A stretch of 7,891 nucleotides of DNA from Syntrophaceae bacterium (GCA_014874425.1 JACWAG010000117.1:1-7891), one strand, 5' to 3'; shown: positions 1 to 7,135, numbered from the stretch's first letter. Notes: generated from the letters alone by a model not told the origin. Made by a program: numbers and translations.

Positions 1-642
1 CCGAGTCGTACGTTCGGCCTCATCCAGATAAGCTGTTGAGACGAGCATGGTGATTCCTTCCTTGAGAAGGTCATAAAGGATTTTCCAGAAGTCTCTTCTT
101 GAGACAGGGTCCACACCGTTAGTAGGTTCGTCGAGTAAGAGCACCTGTGGACTATGGATCAATGCGCATGTCAGCCCAAGTTTTTGTTTCATTCCACCGG
201 ACAACGCTCCCGCCAGTCTATCCGAGAAAGGCCCTAAACGACTGAACGAGAATAATTGATCTATTCTCTGCGCCCTAATTTTCTTAGGCACACTGAATAG
301 ATCAGCGTAGAAATTTAGATTCTCCATTACCGTAAGATCCTGATAAAGGCCGAATCTTTGAGGCATATACGCGAGGTGGCCTTTGATTTGATCAGGATTT
401 TTCCTAACAGAAATTCCATCGATGTAGGCGTTTCCCGAAGATGGGGAAAGAATTCCCGCAAGCATTCGCATTGTGGTGGTTTTACCGGCCCCATCCGGCC
501 CGATCAGACCGAAAAGTTCACCTTTTGCCACCCTTAAATTCAAGTTGTTAACAGCCTTTAAAGGACCAAAGTGTTTACATAGGCCTTCGGTCAAAATTAC
601 TGGAGAAGGGGTATCTTTGATTTCAGTCTCGTGCAAAACCAA
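1..642 (-). CDS. ABC transporter ATP-binding protein, YbhF-type, partial (C-terminal part beyond left edge)
   Basis: Cytoplasmic ATPase that would power an inner-membrane exporter. Reading the minus strand gives 214 codons with no stop up to the window edge. Visible motifs are Walker A GPDGAGKTT, a Q-loop region YMPQRFGLYQDLTVMENLN, the ABC signature LSGGMKQK, Walker B VLLLDEP followed by a D-loop (GVDP), and a switch region (VSTAYLDEAE) with Ala-Tyr where many ATPases have a His. Walker A has Asp where Asn is usual, and the sequence from memory closely resembles the first ATPase domain of E. coli YbhF, which carries two such domains; whether a second follows is not visible. There is no ATG or GTG near the start. 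The likely start is TTG at 642 (or TTG at 636), nine bases after the adaptor gene's stop, so translation is probably coupled to it. The family is certain; the substrate is unknown. Confidence 0.9.
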   Translation of the reverse strand, partial: MVLHETEIKDTPSPVILTEGLCKHFGPLKAVNNLNLRVAKGELFGLIGPDGAGKTTTMRMLAGILSPSSGNAYIDGISVRKNPDQIKGHLAYMPQRFGLYQDLTVMENLNFYADLFSVPKKIRAQRIDQLFSFSRLGPFSDRLAGALSGGMKQKLGLTCALIHSPQVLLLDEPTNGVDPVSRRDFWKILYDLLKEGITMLVSTAYLDEAERTTR

Positions 643-651
643 TCCAATCTA

Positions 652-1659
652 CTATTTGCGACCGTTGTCGTTTACCAGAATATATCCTTCCGCAGGCATT
701 CCAATTTTAAGTTCCTGTTCCGGGTTAGCTATGGTAATTTTCACACGATAGACCTGTTTGACCCGTTCCTCGCGTGTCTGGACATTCTTGGGTGTGAACT
801 CAGCTCGTGAAGAAATGAACGTTACAACTCCTTCATAGATCTTACCTGGAAATGAGTCGGTGGTAATATTAGCCTTTTGTCCCAGTTTGACCAATCCCAA
901 GTCCTTTTCTCCAATGTAACCTTTTAACCATACCTTATCAATTTCGGCTACAGTGGCCACTGTAGCTCCTGGAAGAACCACCTCTCCTAATTCGTTGGCC
1001 TTGACTAGCACAGCCCCATCTGTGGGTGCCAGTAAAGTTGAGTGTTCAATATCAAGTTCAATTTTTTTGAAGTCCCATTTGGCTTTTTCTAAACGGCTTC
1101 GCGCTGCCCTGATTTCTTGTTCCCGCGGCCCCTTTTCAAGTTCAGCCAATCGTTCCGATAGATTGTTAAATTCTTCCTCAGCTACTTTGAAAGCAGTTTG
1201 TTTCGCATCAAACATTGACTCCGATATTGCGCCCTGACCTAAAAGAGGGTAATAGCGCTCATACTCGTCTCTGGCGTTTTTCAACCGACTCTCGGCGGCC
1301 TTGGCCTGGGCCCTGGCGCTTTCTATTACCTCTTTTCTCGTGCCTTCTTCCAATTCATCCAGAGTAGCCGTTAATGCCGCAATGTCACCTTGCACGGACC
1401 CTCTAATCGCCTCGAGGGTGTCGGTGTCCAGCGTAGATATTATCTGACCCTTTTTGATGTGGTCACCTTCTTCGATCGGCAATGTGTTTATCTGACCGGC
1501 AAGTCTGAATGACAGATCAACCTCAGTAGCTTCGATATTTCCGCTCACGAAAACAGTTCCTGTCGGCGTGCCGAAATTTTTCATGTAATGAATTACATAT
1601 GTGGCCACTGCTCCAATTACACAAAGAACCACAACTGGAATCCCAATCTTTTTTATCAT
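652..1659 (-). CDS. HlyD/YbhG-type membrane-fusion (periplasmic adaptor) protein of an ABC exporter
   Basis: 335-residue periplasmic adaptor that would link an inner-membrane ABC pump to a TolC-like outer-membrane channel. Residues 5-25 form an N-terminal hydrophobic anchor or uncleaved signal. A biotinyl-lipoyl-like half follows (about 38-80, GNIEATEVDLSFRLAGQI). A long helical coiled-coil hairpin spans about 85-205, the second lipoyl half is near 207-235 (LLAPTDGAVL), and a beta-barrel domain runs to the end. At the hairpin tip R135, L139 and S146 fit the R-x3-L-x6-S pattern known from adaptors that dock on TolC. The segment FTPKNVQTREERV (287-299) is typical of the YbhG group, and the length matches that group (about 330). 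The ATG at 1659 has only a modest upstream purine stretch (AGAGA). The gene ends in two consecutive TAG codons and is followed at once by the ATPase gene, in the same operon. The substrate cannot be told. Confidence 0.92.
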   Translation of the reverse strand: MIKKIGIPVVVLCVIGAVATYVIHYMKNFGTPTGTVFVSGNIEATEVDLSFRLAGQINTLPIEEGDHIKKGQIISTLDTDTLEAIRGSVQGDIAALTATLDELEEGTRKEVIESARAQAKAAESRLKNARDEYERYYPLLGQGAISESMFDAKQTAFKVAEEEFNNLSERLAELEKGPREQEIRAARSRLEKAKWDFKKIELDIEHSTLLAPTDGAVLVKANELGEVVLPGATVATVAEIDKVWLKGYIGEKDLGLVKLGQKANITTDSFPGKIYEGVVTFISSRAEFTPKNVQTREERVKQVYRVKITIANPEQELKIGMPAEGYILVNDNGRK

Positions 1660-1711
1660 CGGGTTATCTCTAAGAAATTGTAACTAAATCCTTAAAAAAC
1701 CAACAATAACA

Positions 1712-1742
1712 GCTAAAGTCCTTGTTTACAAGGGCTTGTCAA
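1712..1742 (-). promoter_or_regulatory. Candidate promoter of the exporter operon
   Basis: On the minus strand, a perfect TTGACA -35 box lies at 1742-1737. The best -10 in reach is TTTAGC at 1717-1712, which matches the consensus at only three of six positions and gives a 19-base spacer. A weak -10 with a long, palindrome-bearing spacer is the layout expected of a regulated promoter. It may instead be a chance -35 box with the true promoter elsewhere in the AT-rich region. Confidence 0.35.
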
Positions 1743-1745
1743 GGA
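1719..1745. repeat. Nested inverted repeats, possible operator of the exporter operon
   Basis: CCTTG (1720-1724) and CAAGG (1729-1733) form an inverted repeat around TTTA. CTTG (1735-1738) and CAAG (1740-1743) form a second, and TCCTTG (1719-1724) pairs with CAAGGA (1740-1745) as an outer repeat. The block covers the -35 box and spacer of the candidate minus-strand promoter, so a repressor or activator bound here would control the exporter genes. Exporters of this type are often controlled by TetR-family regulators, but no regulator gene is visible in the window. Confidence 0.4.
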
Positions 1746-1926
1746 TTTGTTTTTTGAAAATCGTTAAAAAACTCAAGCTAAGCTGACAAAATTATGGCAA
1801 GAGTATATATTTAATTTCGCGAAACAAACTGGCAATAGTTTATTAATTAAACTCACTTTTTATGTTCTACTCGTTATATCTTTATTAAATTGCATTTATA
1901 TTGAATAAATGTGAGCACTTTTTTTG

Positions 1927-1955
1927 TTGACAAGGCTATATCAGTGTGATATCCA
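1927..1955 (+). promoter_or_regulatory. Candidate sigma70-type promoter of the SNF2 gene
   Basis: TTGACA (1927-1932) is a perfect -35 box. A 17-base spacer separates it from TATCCA (1950-1955), a partial -10, which is helped by an upstream TG one base away (1947-1948), the extended -10 pattern. A run of seven T (1919-1925) lies just upstream of the -35, as an UP-element-like tract. Transcription would start near 1962, giving a leader of about 39 bases. Confidence 0.5.
1938..1952. repeat. Inverted repeat ATATCA-GTG-TGATAT over the -10 of the SNF2 promoter
   Basis: Two perfect 6-base arms around GTG lie in the promoter spacer and reach into the -10 hexamer. That is a typical repressor position. 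The sequence is seen directly; the operator role is inferred. Confidence 0.4.
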
Positions 1956-1961
1956 CGGCTC

Positions 1962-1978
1962 GTCAACCCTAGGTTGAC
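1962..1978. repeat. Inverted repeat GTCAACC-cta-GGTTGAC in the SNF2 leader
   Basis: Perfect 7-base arms around a 3-base centre. It begins about where transcription is predicted to start and ends 12 bases before the GGAG ribosome-binding sequence. It could be an operator just downstream of the start site, or a hairpin at the 5' end of the mRNA that protects or times it. It is not followed by a T run, so it is not an intrinsic terminator. Confidence 0.45.
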
Positions 1979-1990
1979 TATCTGGGCGGT

Positions 1991-1994
1991 GGAG
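1991..1994 (+). promoter_or_regulatory. Ribosome-binding site GGAG that sets the GTG start of the SNF2 gene
   Basis: GGAG, within GGTGGAG at 1988-1994, lies six bases before the GTG at 2001. No ATG with similar support lies near. This makes GTG 2001 the start of choice. Confidence 0.7.
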
Positions 1995-2000
1995 ATTTAA

Positions 2001-5000
2001 GTGTTCGGAAAAGTAATAGATTTCCAAAAGAAAGCTTCGGAGGCTGGCCGAAGGAGTGAACTGCCCTCAGAGATAACTACTCAATTTAATTCTGAAGTTC
2101 TTAATCAAGGCCTCAGGCTTGCTGAAGCTTCGCGAATTACACACATAAATTTCGGTAGAGAATCATATTTTGCTGTAGTGTCAGATCAGTATGGGAAACT
2201 ATTTAATGTACACATCATGCTGGATCCCGATACTAAAGTATTGTCCAAGGCCTCCTGTGGGTGTTTTCGCTCTTCAACTCGGACCTATTGTCATCATATC
2301 GTTTCTCTTGTTCGTTATGTGCTTAGGCCTGACCCAGAAACCGGTAATCTTCGTTCCCTCGGAGATGACTTCCAGGATAGTTTCTGGAACGAAATTAGCT
2401 GGTTCGGTTTCAAAAATTTTGGTGATTCAACTTTAGGTTTCAATGCGCAGGTGAATCACGGCGGGGAAGGGATTAGAATAACCTTCTGCGATAGAAATAA
2501 GCGGGAGATTCTCGCCTTCATGCCCGGCGAACGCTTGGTTGAAGAATTCTTGCATGAGTTTTATGACATAATTCGGCGTGATATAGATGGGGCTGTCTTC
2601 CGAAGGATGTATGGGAGGAAACTAAAGGATCCCAACGTTCCTTCACTAAGACGGCGACCCTGGAGATATTCGGACGATGAATTGGAGATAAATCGTAAGG
2701 GACTTAAATCCGCACGTCAGCACATGGAAGACAGCATGTGGCACACCATTGCGAAAGTCGGATTTCTTGTCTCGGGTCGTGATGGGGGGGCCTTCAATTT
2801 CAGGTTTCTAGAGTTCAAGGAAGAGCTTGTTGTAGAGGGGATCGACGAAAACGATTCTCCGATTCTGAGGTTTGTTCCTCCGAGATCTATGATCGGCGCG
2901 GTTATTAGTCGAGCAGAAAAAAAGGGTGTCATAGGAAATGATTTATTTATCAACCCTCAGCCTTTGCAGACAGGCTACAAAATTGAGTTAACTGACTCAT
3001 CCGAACTTGTAGTGGTCCCGGTCGTTGAAAATCCTGATGAAGACGCGCCATTGGAAGAACGATACTTGGACAGAACCGAATTGGAGCATCAGTTATTTGG
3101 GACATATTATCTTTTTCCAGATCTTGGTTTTTACAAAATCTCCACCGCTCCATCCGGATTACCTCAAGAGTATTTTTCACCGCAGAAGAAAATAACCATA
3201 AAATCGGAGCGAATTGGCGATTTTCTTAATTCATGTGGCCCTGTTTTAAGATCGGAACCGGCGATCATTGTAGATGAAAGTTTGCTTAATCGTGAGACCT
3301 TAACCTCTTATGAGGCGCTGTCTGTAAATCATGAAGCCGTGTCTCCAGATGAAGTTACAATAAATGTTGATTACAAATATGAGGATTTCTCAATCTCATT
3401 GTCTGACATTATGAAAGCCAGGTCCCAGAATCGTCGTTACATTGTCCGAGGCAGCAAGTGGGTAGACATTCAGAGGCCTGAATTCGCATGGTTGGATGGA
3501 TTGGACACACGCGAAAGAGCATCCAATCTACTAAGCTTGAGCAGATCCGAGTATTTAAGATTCCTGGCGTTAAATGACCGGGTCGAGAAGAAATATGCGT
3601 CTGCCAGAATCCGTGAGTTAACAAAAAATCTCGAAGCTTTAAAACCACCGACAAGGGTCCCATCTATTTCGGCCATGAAAGGGAAACTTAGATCATATCA
3701 AAAAAATGGCTATGGATGGCTATGGTTCCTTTACCAAAACAGGTTCTCAGGTCTTCTTTGTGACGACATGGGTCTTGGAAAGACTCACCAGATAATGGGA
3801 TTAATGACCGGAATATTGAGCAAGTTTGTAGAAACACCGGGTGACGTTAGGTTCCTGGTGGTTTGCCCCACGACTGTACTAAATCACTGGCTTGATAAGG
3901 TCATGGAATACGCGCCATTTCTTGGACCATACATTTATCACGGAACTGACCGTCTATTTGAAAGCGCTTTCAAGGATCACAATTTGATCATCACTTCTTA
4001 TGGAATCGCTTTGAGAGATCGGGAAATGCTCGCGGAATATCGGTTTGAACTAATGGTTTTGGATGAGGTTCAATCGATAAAAAACAAATCTACGAAAACT
4101 TACGCCGCAATAAGCTCTTTGCAAGCAGCGTGCATCATTGGTTTAACAGGCACGCCAATTGAAAACAGCGTAACTGAATTGAAATCCCTATTTGACATTA
4201 CCCTGCCGGGTTATCTGCTTTCCGACTCATCGTTTGAAAGTCATTTCCGTGTTCCCATAGAGGAATTTTCAGACCGTGAGGCCAAGGAAAAACTTAGCAA
4301 ACTGATTAGACCGTTCACTCTAAGGCGGAAAAAGGAACAGGTTCTAAAAGAACTTCCGCCGAAAATTGAAGACATACGCCGTTGTAATCTAAGCGAATCA
4401 CAAATCCGATTTTACAGGGACGTTATTGAAAACCAAGGTAGAGAATTGGTTCAACAGTTGAAGGATCCCGATCAAAAGGTGCCTTATATGCACATCTTCG
4501 CTGTCTTGAATTATCTAAAACAAATCTGTGATCATCCAATTCTTTTGGAAAAACAGGGTACTGACTACTCTAAATATTCTTCAGGGAAGTGGGACCTATT
4601 CGTAGAACTGCTCGATGAGAGTCTTCGATCGGGACAAAAGGTTGTTGTTTTCAGCCAGTACGTTAAGATGTTGGAACTTATAGAGATTTATCTAAGAGAC
4701 ATTGGGATCGCATTTGCTACCATAAAGGGCAGCACCCGTAAACGGGCTGAAGAGATCAAAAGGTTCAACACAAACCCTGACTGCATGGTATTTTCTGGCT
4801 CGTTACGCGCTTCGGGATTGGGCATAGACCTTACCGGCGCTTCTGTTGTCATTCATTATGATCGTTGGTGGAATGCGGCCCGGGAGGAACAGGCGACAGA
4901 TCGTGTCCACAGGATCGGTCAGACTCGAGGGGTCCAGGTGTTCAAACTCTTGACCAGAAATACGCTTGAAGAAAAAATTGATCAGATCATTTCCCGTAAA

Positions 5001-5093
5001 AAGCGTCTGATGGAGTCTGTCATAAAACAGGACGACAAATCCATCCTCAAACATTTTTCACGGGAAGACCTCATAGAACTCATTTCTTTCTAG
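2001..5093 (+). CDS. SWIM zinc-finger SNF2-family helicase-like ATPase
   Basis: 1030-residue double-stranded-nucleic-acid translocase of the SNF2 group, probably cytoplasmic. The N-terminal part has a SWIM zinc finger, CxC-x8-CxH, at C86, C88, C97 and H99. Residues about 110-555 match no domain I can name. The ATPase core starts near 559 (LRSYQKNGYGWL). Motif I is DDMGLGKT (588-595, Lys594), motif II DEVQ (688-691), motif III GLTGTP (714-719), motif IV KVVVFSQY (880-887), motif V SGSLRASGLGIDLTGA (932-947) and motif VI QATDRVHRIGQ (964-974, with both Arg residues). All core motifs are present, so it is probably active. Motif II has Val where related bacterial proteins often have Ala (DEAQ). 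Family members act in chromatin-like remodelling, repair and, for RapA, RNA polymerase recycling; which of these applies is unknown. It stands alone, divergent from the exporter operon. Confidence 0.93.
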   Translation: MFGKVIDFQKKASEAGRRSELPSEITTQFNSEVLNQGLRLAEASRITHINFGRESYFAVVSDQYGKLFNVHIMLDPDTKVLSKASCGCFRSSTRTYCHHIVSLVRYVLRPDPETGNLRSLGDDFQDSFWNEISWFGFKNFGDSTLGFNAQVNHGGEGIRITFCDRNKREILAFMPGERLVEEFLHEFYDIIRRDIDGAVFRRMYGRKLKDPNVPSLRRRPWRYSDDELEINRKGLKSARQHMEDSMWHTIAKVGFLVSGRDGGAFNFRFLEFKEELVVEGIDENDSPILRFVPPRSMIGAVISRAEKKGVIGNDLFINPQPLQTGYKIELTDSSELVVVPVVENPDEDAPLEERYLDRTELEHQLFGTYYLFPDLGFYKISTAPSGLPQEYFSPQKKITIKSERIGDFLNSCGPVLRSEPAIIVDESLLNRETLTSYEALSVNHEAVSPDEVTINVDYKYEDFSISLSDIMKARSQNRRYIVRGSKWVDIQRPEFAWLDGLDTRERASNLLSLSRSEYLRFLALNDRVEKKYASARIRELTKNLEALKPPTRVPSISAMKGKLRSYQKNGYGWLWFLYQNRFSGLLCDDMGLGKTHQIMGLMTGILSKFVETPGDVRFLVVCPTTVLNHWLDKVMEYAPFLGPYIYHGTDRLFESAFKDHNLIITSYGIALRDREMLAEYRFELMVLDEVQSIKNKSTKTYAAISSLQAACIIGLTGTPIENSVTELKSLFDITLPGYLLSDSSFESHFRVPIEEFSDREAKEKLSKLIRPFTLRRKKEQVLKELPPKIEDIRRCNLSESQIRFYRDVIENQGRELVQQLKDPDQKVPYMHIFAVLNYLKQICDHPILLEKQGTDYSKYSSGKWDLFVELLDESLRSGQKVVVFSQYVKMLELIEIYLRDIGIAFATIKGSTRKRAEEIKRFNTNPDCMVFSGSLRASGLGIDLTGASVVIHYDRWWNAAREEQATDRVHRIGQTRGVQVFKLLTRNTLEEKIDQIISRKKRLMESVIKQDDKSILKHFSREDLIELISF

Positions 5094-5132
5094 CCCAACC
5101 TCACTAAATTTAACTCGTGTTGCGGCTCATGT

Positions 5133-5162
5133 TTGAAAATGTTATACAGCCTCGTGTATAAA
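5133..5162 (+). promoter_or_regulatory. Promoter of the murA-hisB-hisH operon
   Basis: TTGAAA (5133-5138) and TATAAA (5157-5162), each matching the sigma70 consensus at five of six positions, are separated by 18 bases. Transcription would start near 5169, about 80 bases before murA. No terminator separates it from the SNF2 gene, so some read-through is possible. Confidence 0.6.
5142..5161. repeat. Inverted repeat TTATACA-n6-TGTATAA over the murA promoter
   Basis: Perfect 7-base arms at 5142-5148 and 5155-5161 around GCCTCG. The right arm contains most of the -10 box. It may be a repressor site controlling the operon. It is too AT-rich, and lacks a following T run, to be read as a terminator of the SNF2 gene. 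Confidence 0.45.
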
Positions 5163-5248
5163 TAGCGGGACCTGCGAACTTTCGCCATTTTTCTCCAGAG
5201 ATCGAGGCCGAGAGCGTAGGTGTTTAAAACAGCCCAAGGATACATAAA

Positions 5249-6514
5249 ATGGAAAAAATGGTGATAAGAGGAGGCCGGTCACTTCGAGGAACAGTCGAAA
5301 TCAGTGGGGCCAAGAATGCTGCCCTACCGCTGATGGCCGCCGCCATATTGACGACAGATGAGATGACATATCACCGAGTACCTGCTCTTAAAGACATTAA
5401 AACTACCAAACAGCTTTTGCTTCAGTTGGGTGTACAGCTTGATGATTTCACTTCCGGCGCGCTTCGGATTAAAGCTCGGGAGATCACGGATCACACGGCC
5501 CCGTATGAATTGGTAAAGACGATGAGGGCCTCCGTCCTGGTTCTGGGGCCACTTATGGCCAGAGAAGGTCGAGCTGATGTAAGTTTGCCTGGCGGTTGCG
5601 CAATTGGGGCTCGCCCGATTGATCAACATTTAAAAGGGCTGGAAGCTATGGGTGCTCACATAGAGCTTGAAAACGGTTACATCCGGGCAAGGTCGAAGGG
5701 TCTGCATGGAGTTGAGTTTAGATTTGACCTAAACACGGTGACAGGCGCCGAAAACCTTCTGATGGCTGCGACACTTGCCAGAGGGACTACGATTCTACGA
5801 AATTGCGCAATTGAGCCCGAGGTGTCTGAACTGGCCCATGTTCTCAACAGAATGGGGGCAAAGATCCATGGAGCGGGAACGGATGTCATTACAATCGAAG
5901 GAGTGGAAAAACTCAACGGGATTGTCCATGAAATTATGCCGGATCGCATCGAGGCCGGGACCTTCCTGATTGCAGGAGCTATTACTGGTGGCGATGTAAC
6001 TGTCCGGGGATGTAGAGCGGAACATATTTATTCATTGCTAGAAAAACTTGATGAAGCTGGTTTAAAAGTTGAAACTGAACCAGATTACGTCCGTGTTTGT
6101 TCAAACGGCGGGATTAGGAGCAGAGATGTTGAAACTAATCCGTACCCCGGCTTTGCCACCGACTTCCAGGCCCAGTACATGGCCTTGATGTGTCTGGGAA
6201 ATTCGACGTGCTCGATTTCTGAACAAGTATTCGAAAATCGTTTCATGCATGTTCAGGAATTGGTTCGCATGGGGGCAAATATAAGAATTTCCGGTCGGTT
6301 TGCTAAAGTGCGTGGTGTTCCAAAATTGTCGGGCGCTCATGTTCAGGCTACCGATTTGAGAGCCAGCGCCTCGCTGATACTCGCCGGCCTCGCGGCTGAG
6401 GGGGTTACTGAAGTGCATAGAGTCTACCATCTTGATCGTGGCTACGAGAGAATCGAAGAAAAGATGTCCAGTCTTGGAGCGGACATAAAAAGAGCCAAGG
6501 ACGACATGGTTTGA
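5249..6514 (+). CDS. murA: UDP-N-acetylglucosamine 1-carboxyvinyltransferase (MurA)
   Basis: Transfers enolpyruvate from phosphoenolpyruvate to UDP-GlcNAc, the first committed step of peptidoglycan precursor synthesis, in the cytoplasm. The 421-residue length is normal for the family. Family landmarks are GAKNAALPLM with Lys22 and Asn23, Arg93 (TMRAS), the loop LPGGCAIGARPIDQH with catalytic Cys117, TDFQAQ with the general-base Asp305, and HLDRGYER with Arg397. A Cys at the loop position, as opposed to Asp, predicts sensitivity to fosfomycin by the known mechanism. ATG 5249 is preceded by AAGGA at 5236-5240 with an 8-base gap, which favours it over the second Met codon nine bases later. It is the first gene of the operon, and hisB starts 12 bases after its stop. 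Confidence 0.98.
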   Translation: MEKMVIRGGRSLRGTVEISGAKNAALPLMAAAILTTDEMTYHRVPALKDIKTTKQLLLQLGVQLDDFTSGALRIKAREITDHTAPYELVKTMRASVLVLGPLMAREGRADVSLPGGCAIGARPIDQHLKGLEAMGAHIELENGYIRARSKGLHGVEFRFDLNTVTGAENLLMAATLARGTTILRNCAIEPEVSELAHVLNRMGAKIHGAGTDVITIEGVEKLNGIVHEIMPDRIEAGTFLIAGAITGGDVTVRGCRAEHIYSLLEKLDEAGLKVETEPDYVRVCSNGGIRSRDVETNPYPGFATDFQAQYMALMCLGNSTCSISEQVFENRFMHVQELVRMGANIRISGRFAKVRGVPKLSGAHVQATDLRASASLILAGLAAEGVTEVHRVYHLDRGYERIEEKMSSLGADIKRAKDDMV

Positions 6515-6526
6515 AAGGTCTCGACG

Positions 6527-7114
6527 ATGCGAATCTCTGAAATATCCAGAAAAACATTTGAGACTGATATTCAGCTCAGGTTAAATTTAGATGGTCAGGG
6601 AAATGGCCCAATCTCTACAGGCATCGGTTTTTTCGACCATATGCTGAACCTGTTCACTCGCCATAGTACGTTTGATATAAAACTTAACGCTGTCGGTGAC
6701 CTGCATGTGGATTTTCATCACACTGTTGAAGATGTAGGGCTATGTTTGGGGGCAGCGTTTCGTCAGGCTATTGGGGACAAACAGGGTATAAAGCGGTATG
6801 GTTTTTCTTCACTACCAATGGATGAGACCTTGGTAAATGTTTCTATCGATGTCTCGGGACGACCTCACTTAAATTTGGTTAATCCTTTTGAGGAAAGGGC
6901 TGTTGGGGACTTCCCTCTGGATCTCTTGAGGGTGTTTTTTCAGGCTTTTACTGACAGAGGTGGAATTACCGCTCACGTCATTTTGATAACAGGATCTAAT
7001 CCTCACCATGCTGCTGAGGCTATGTTTAAAGGATTCGCACGAGCATTGCGCGAAGCCGTTGAAAATGACTCTCGTGTTCAGGATATTCCATCAACAAAGG
7101 GTTCTCTTGACTGA
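6527..7114 (+). CDS. hisB: Imidazoleglycerol-phosphate dehydratase (HisB)
   Basis: Dehydrates imidazole glycerol phosphate to imidazole acetol phosphate in histidine biosynthesis. It is a cytoplasmic manganese enzyme that forms large oligomers in known members. The 195 residues correspond to the stand-alone form, without the histidinol-phosphatase domain fused in E. coli. Conserved metal and active-site segments are present: GFFDHML (His38), HVDFHHTVEDVG (His64, His65, Glu68), and HHAAEAMFKGFARAL (His160, His161, Glu164, Lys168). Its ribosome-binding sequence AAAGG (6514-6518) overlaps the last base of the murA stop codon, with eight bases to the ATG, which points to co-transcription and coupled translation. 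Confidence 0.98.
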   Translation: MRISEISRKTFETDIQLRLNLDGQGNGPISTGIGFFDHMLNLFTRHSTFDIKLNAVGDLHVDFHHTVEDVGLCLGAAFRQAIGDKQGIKRYGFSSLPMDETLVNVSIDVSGRPHLNLVNPFEERAVGDFPLDLLRVFFQAFTDRGGITAHVILITGSNPHHAAEAMFKGFARALREAVENDSRVQDIPSTKGSLD

Positions 7115-7135
7115 ACCATTGAGCATGAGGCTGGT

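Larger units (their letters stand above)
1660..2000. other. AT-rich divergent intergenic region (exporter operon / SNF2 gene)
   Basis: 341 bp separating the two divergently transcribed genes. By hand count, positions 1741-1920 contain 46 G or C in 180 bases, well below the flanking genes. The region holds candidate promoters in both directions, each with TTGACAAG as its -35 stretch, three inverted repeats listed separately, and a short perfect palindrome TTTCGCGAAA at 1815-1824. I found no credible small coding frame or RNA gene here. The AT-rich stretch could serve as UP elements or as a binding site for a nucleoid protein; this is inferred from composition alone. Confidence 0.8.

Noticed and set aside
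473..751. Plus-strand open frame across the adaptor/ATPase junction
   Set aside because: It is antisense to two well-supported genes, has no recognisable motif, and crosses their stop and start.
1815..1824. Palindrome TTTCGCGAAA in the intergenic region
   Set aside because: It is perfect but short and far from either predicted promoter; no function can be supported.
2784..2790. Run of seven G in the SNF2 gene as a phase-variation switch
   Set aside because: The frame is intact through it (Asp-Gly-Gly-Ala), the run is short, and there is no sign of a downstream alternative frame.
2001..5093. SNF2 protein as part of a DISARM-like or other anti-phage system
   Set aside because: No methyltransferase, phospholipase-type, nuclease or other defence partner is present; the neighbours are an exporter and core metabolic genes.
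5142..5161. Hairpin as an intrinsic terminator of the SNF2 gene
   Set aside because: The stem is AT-rich and no T run follows; it overlaps a good promoter, so a regulatory site is the better reading.
5324..5629. Minus-strand open frame inside murA (and similar ones at 5677-5949, 6101-6430 and 7153-7479)
   Set aside because: They lie antisense to murA, hisB or hisH, whose catalytic motifs are all in the plus frame; no own family features.
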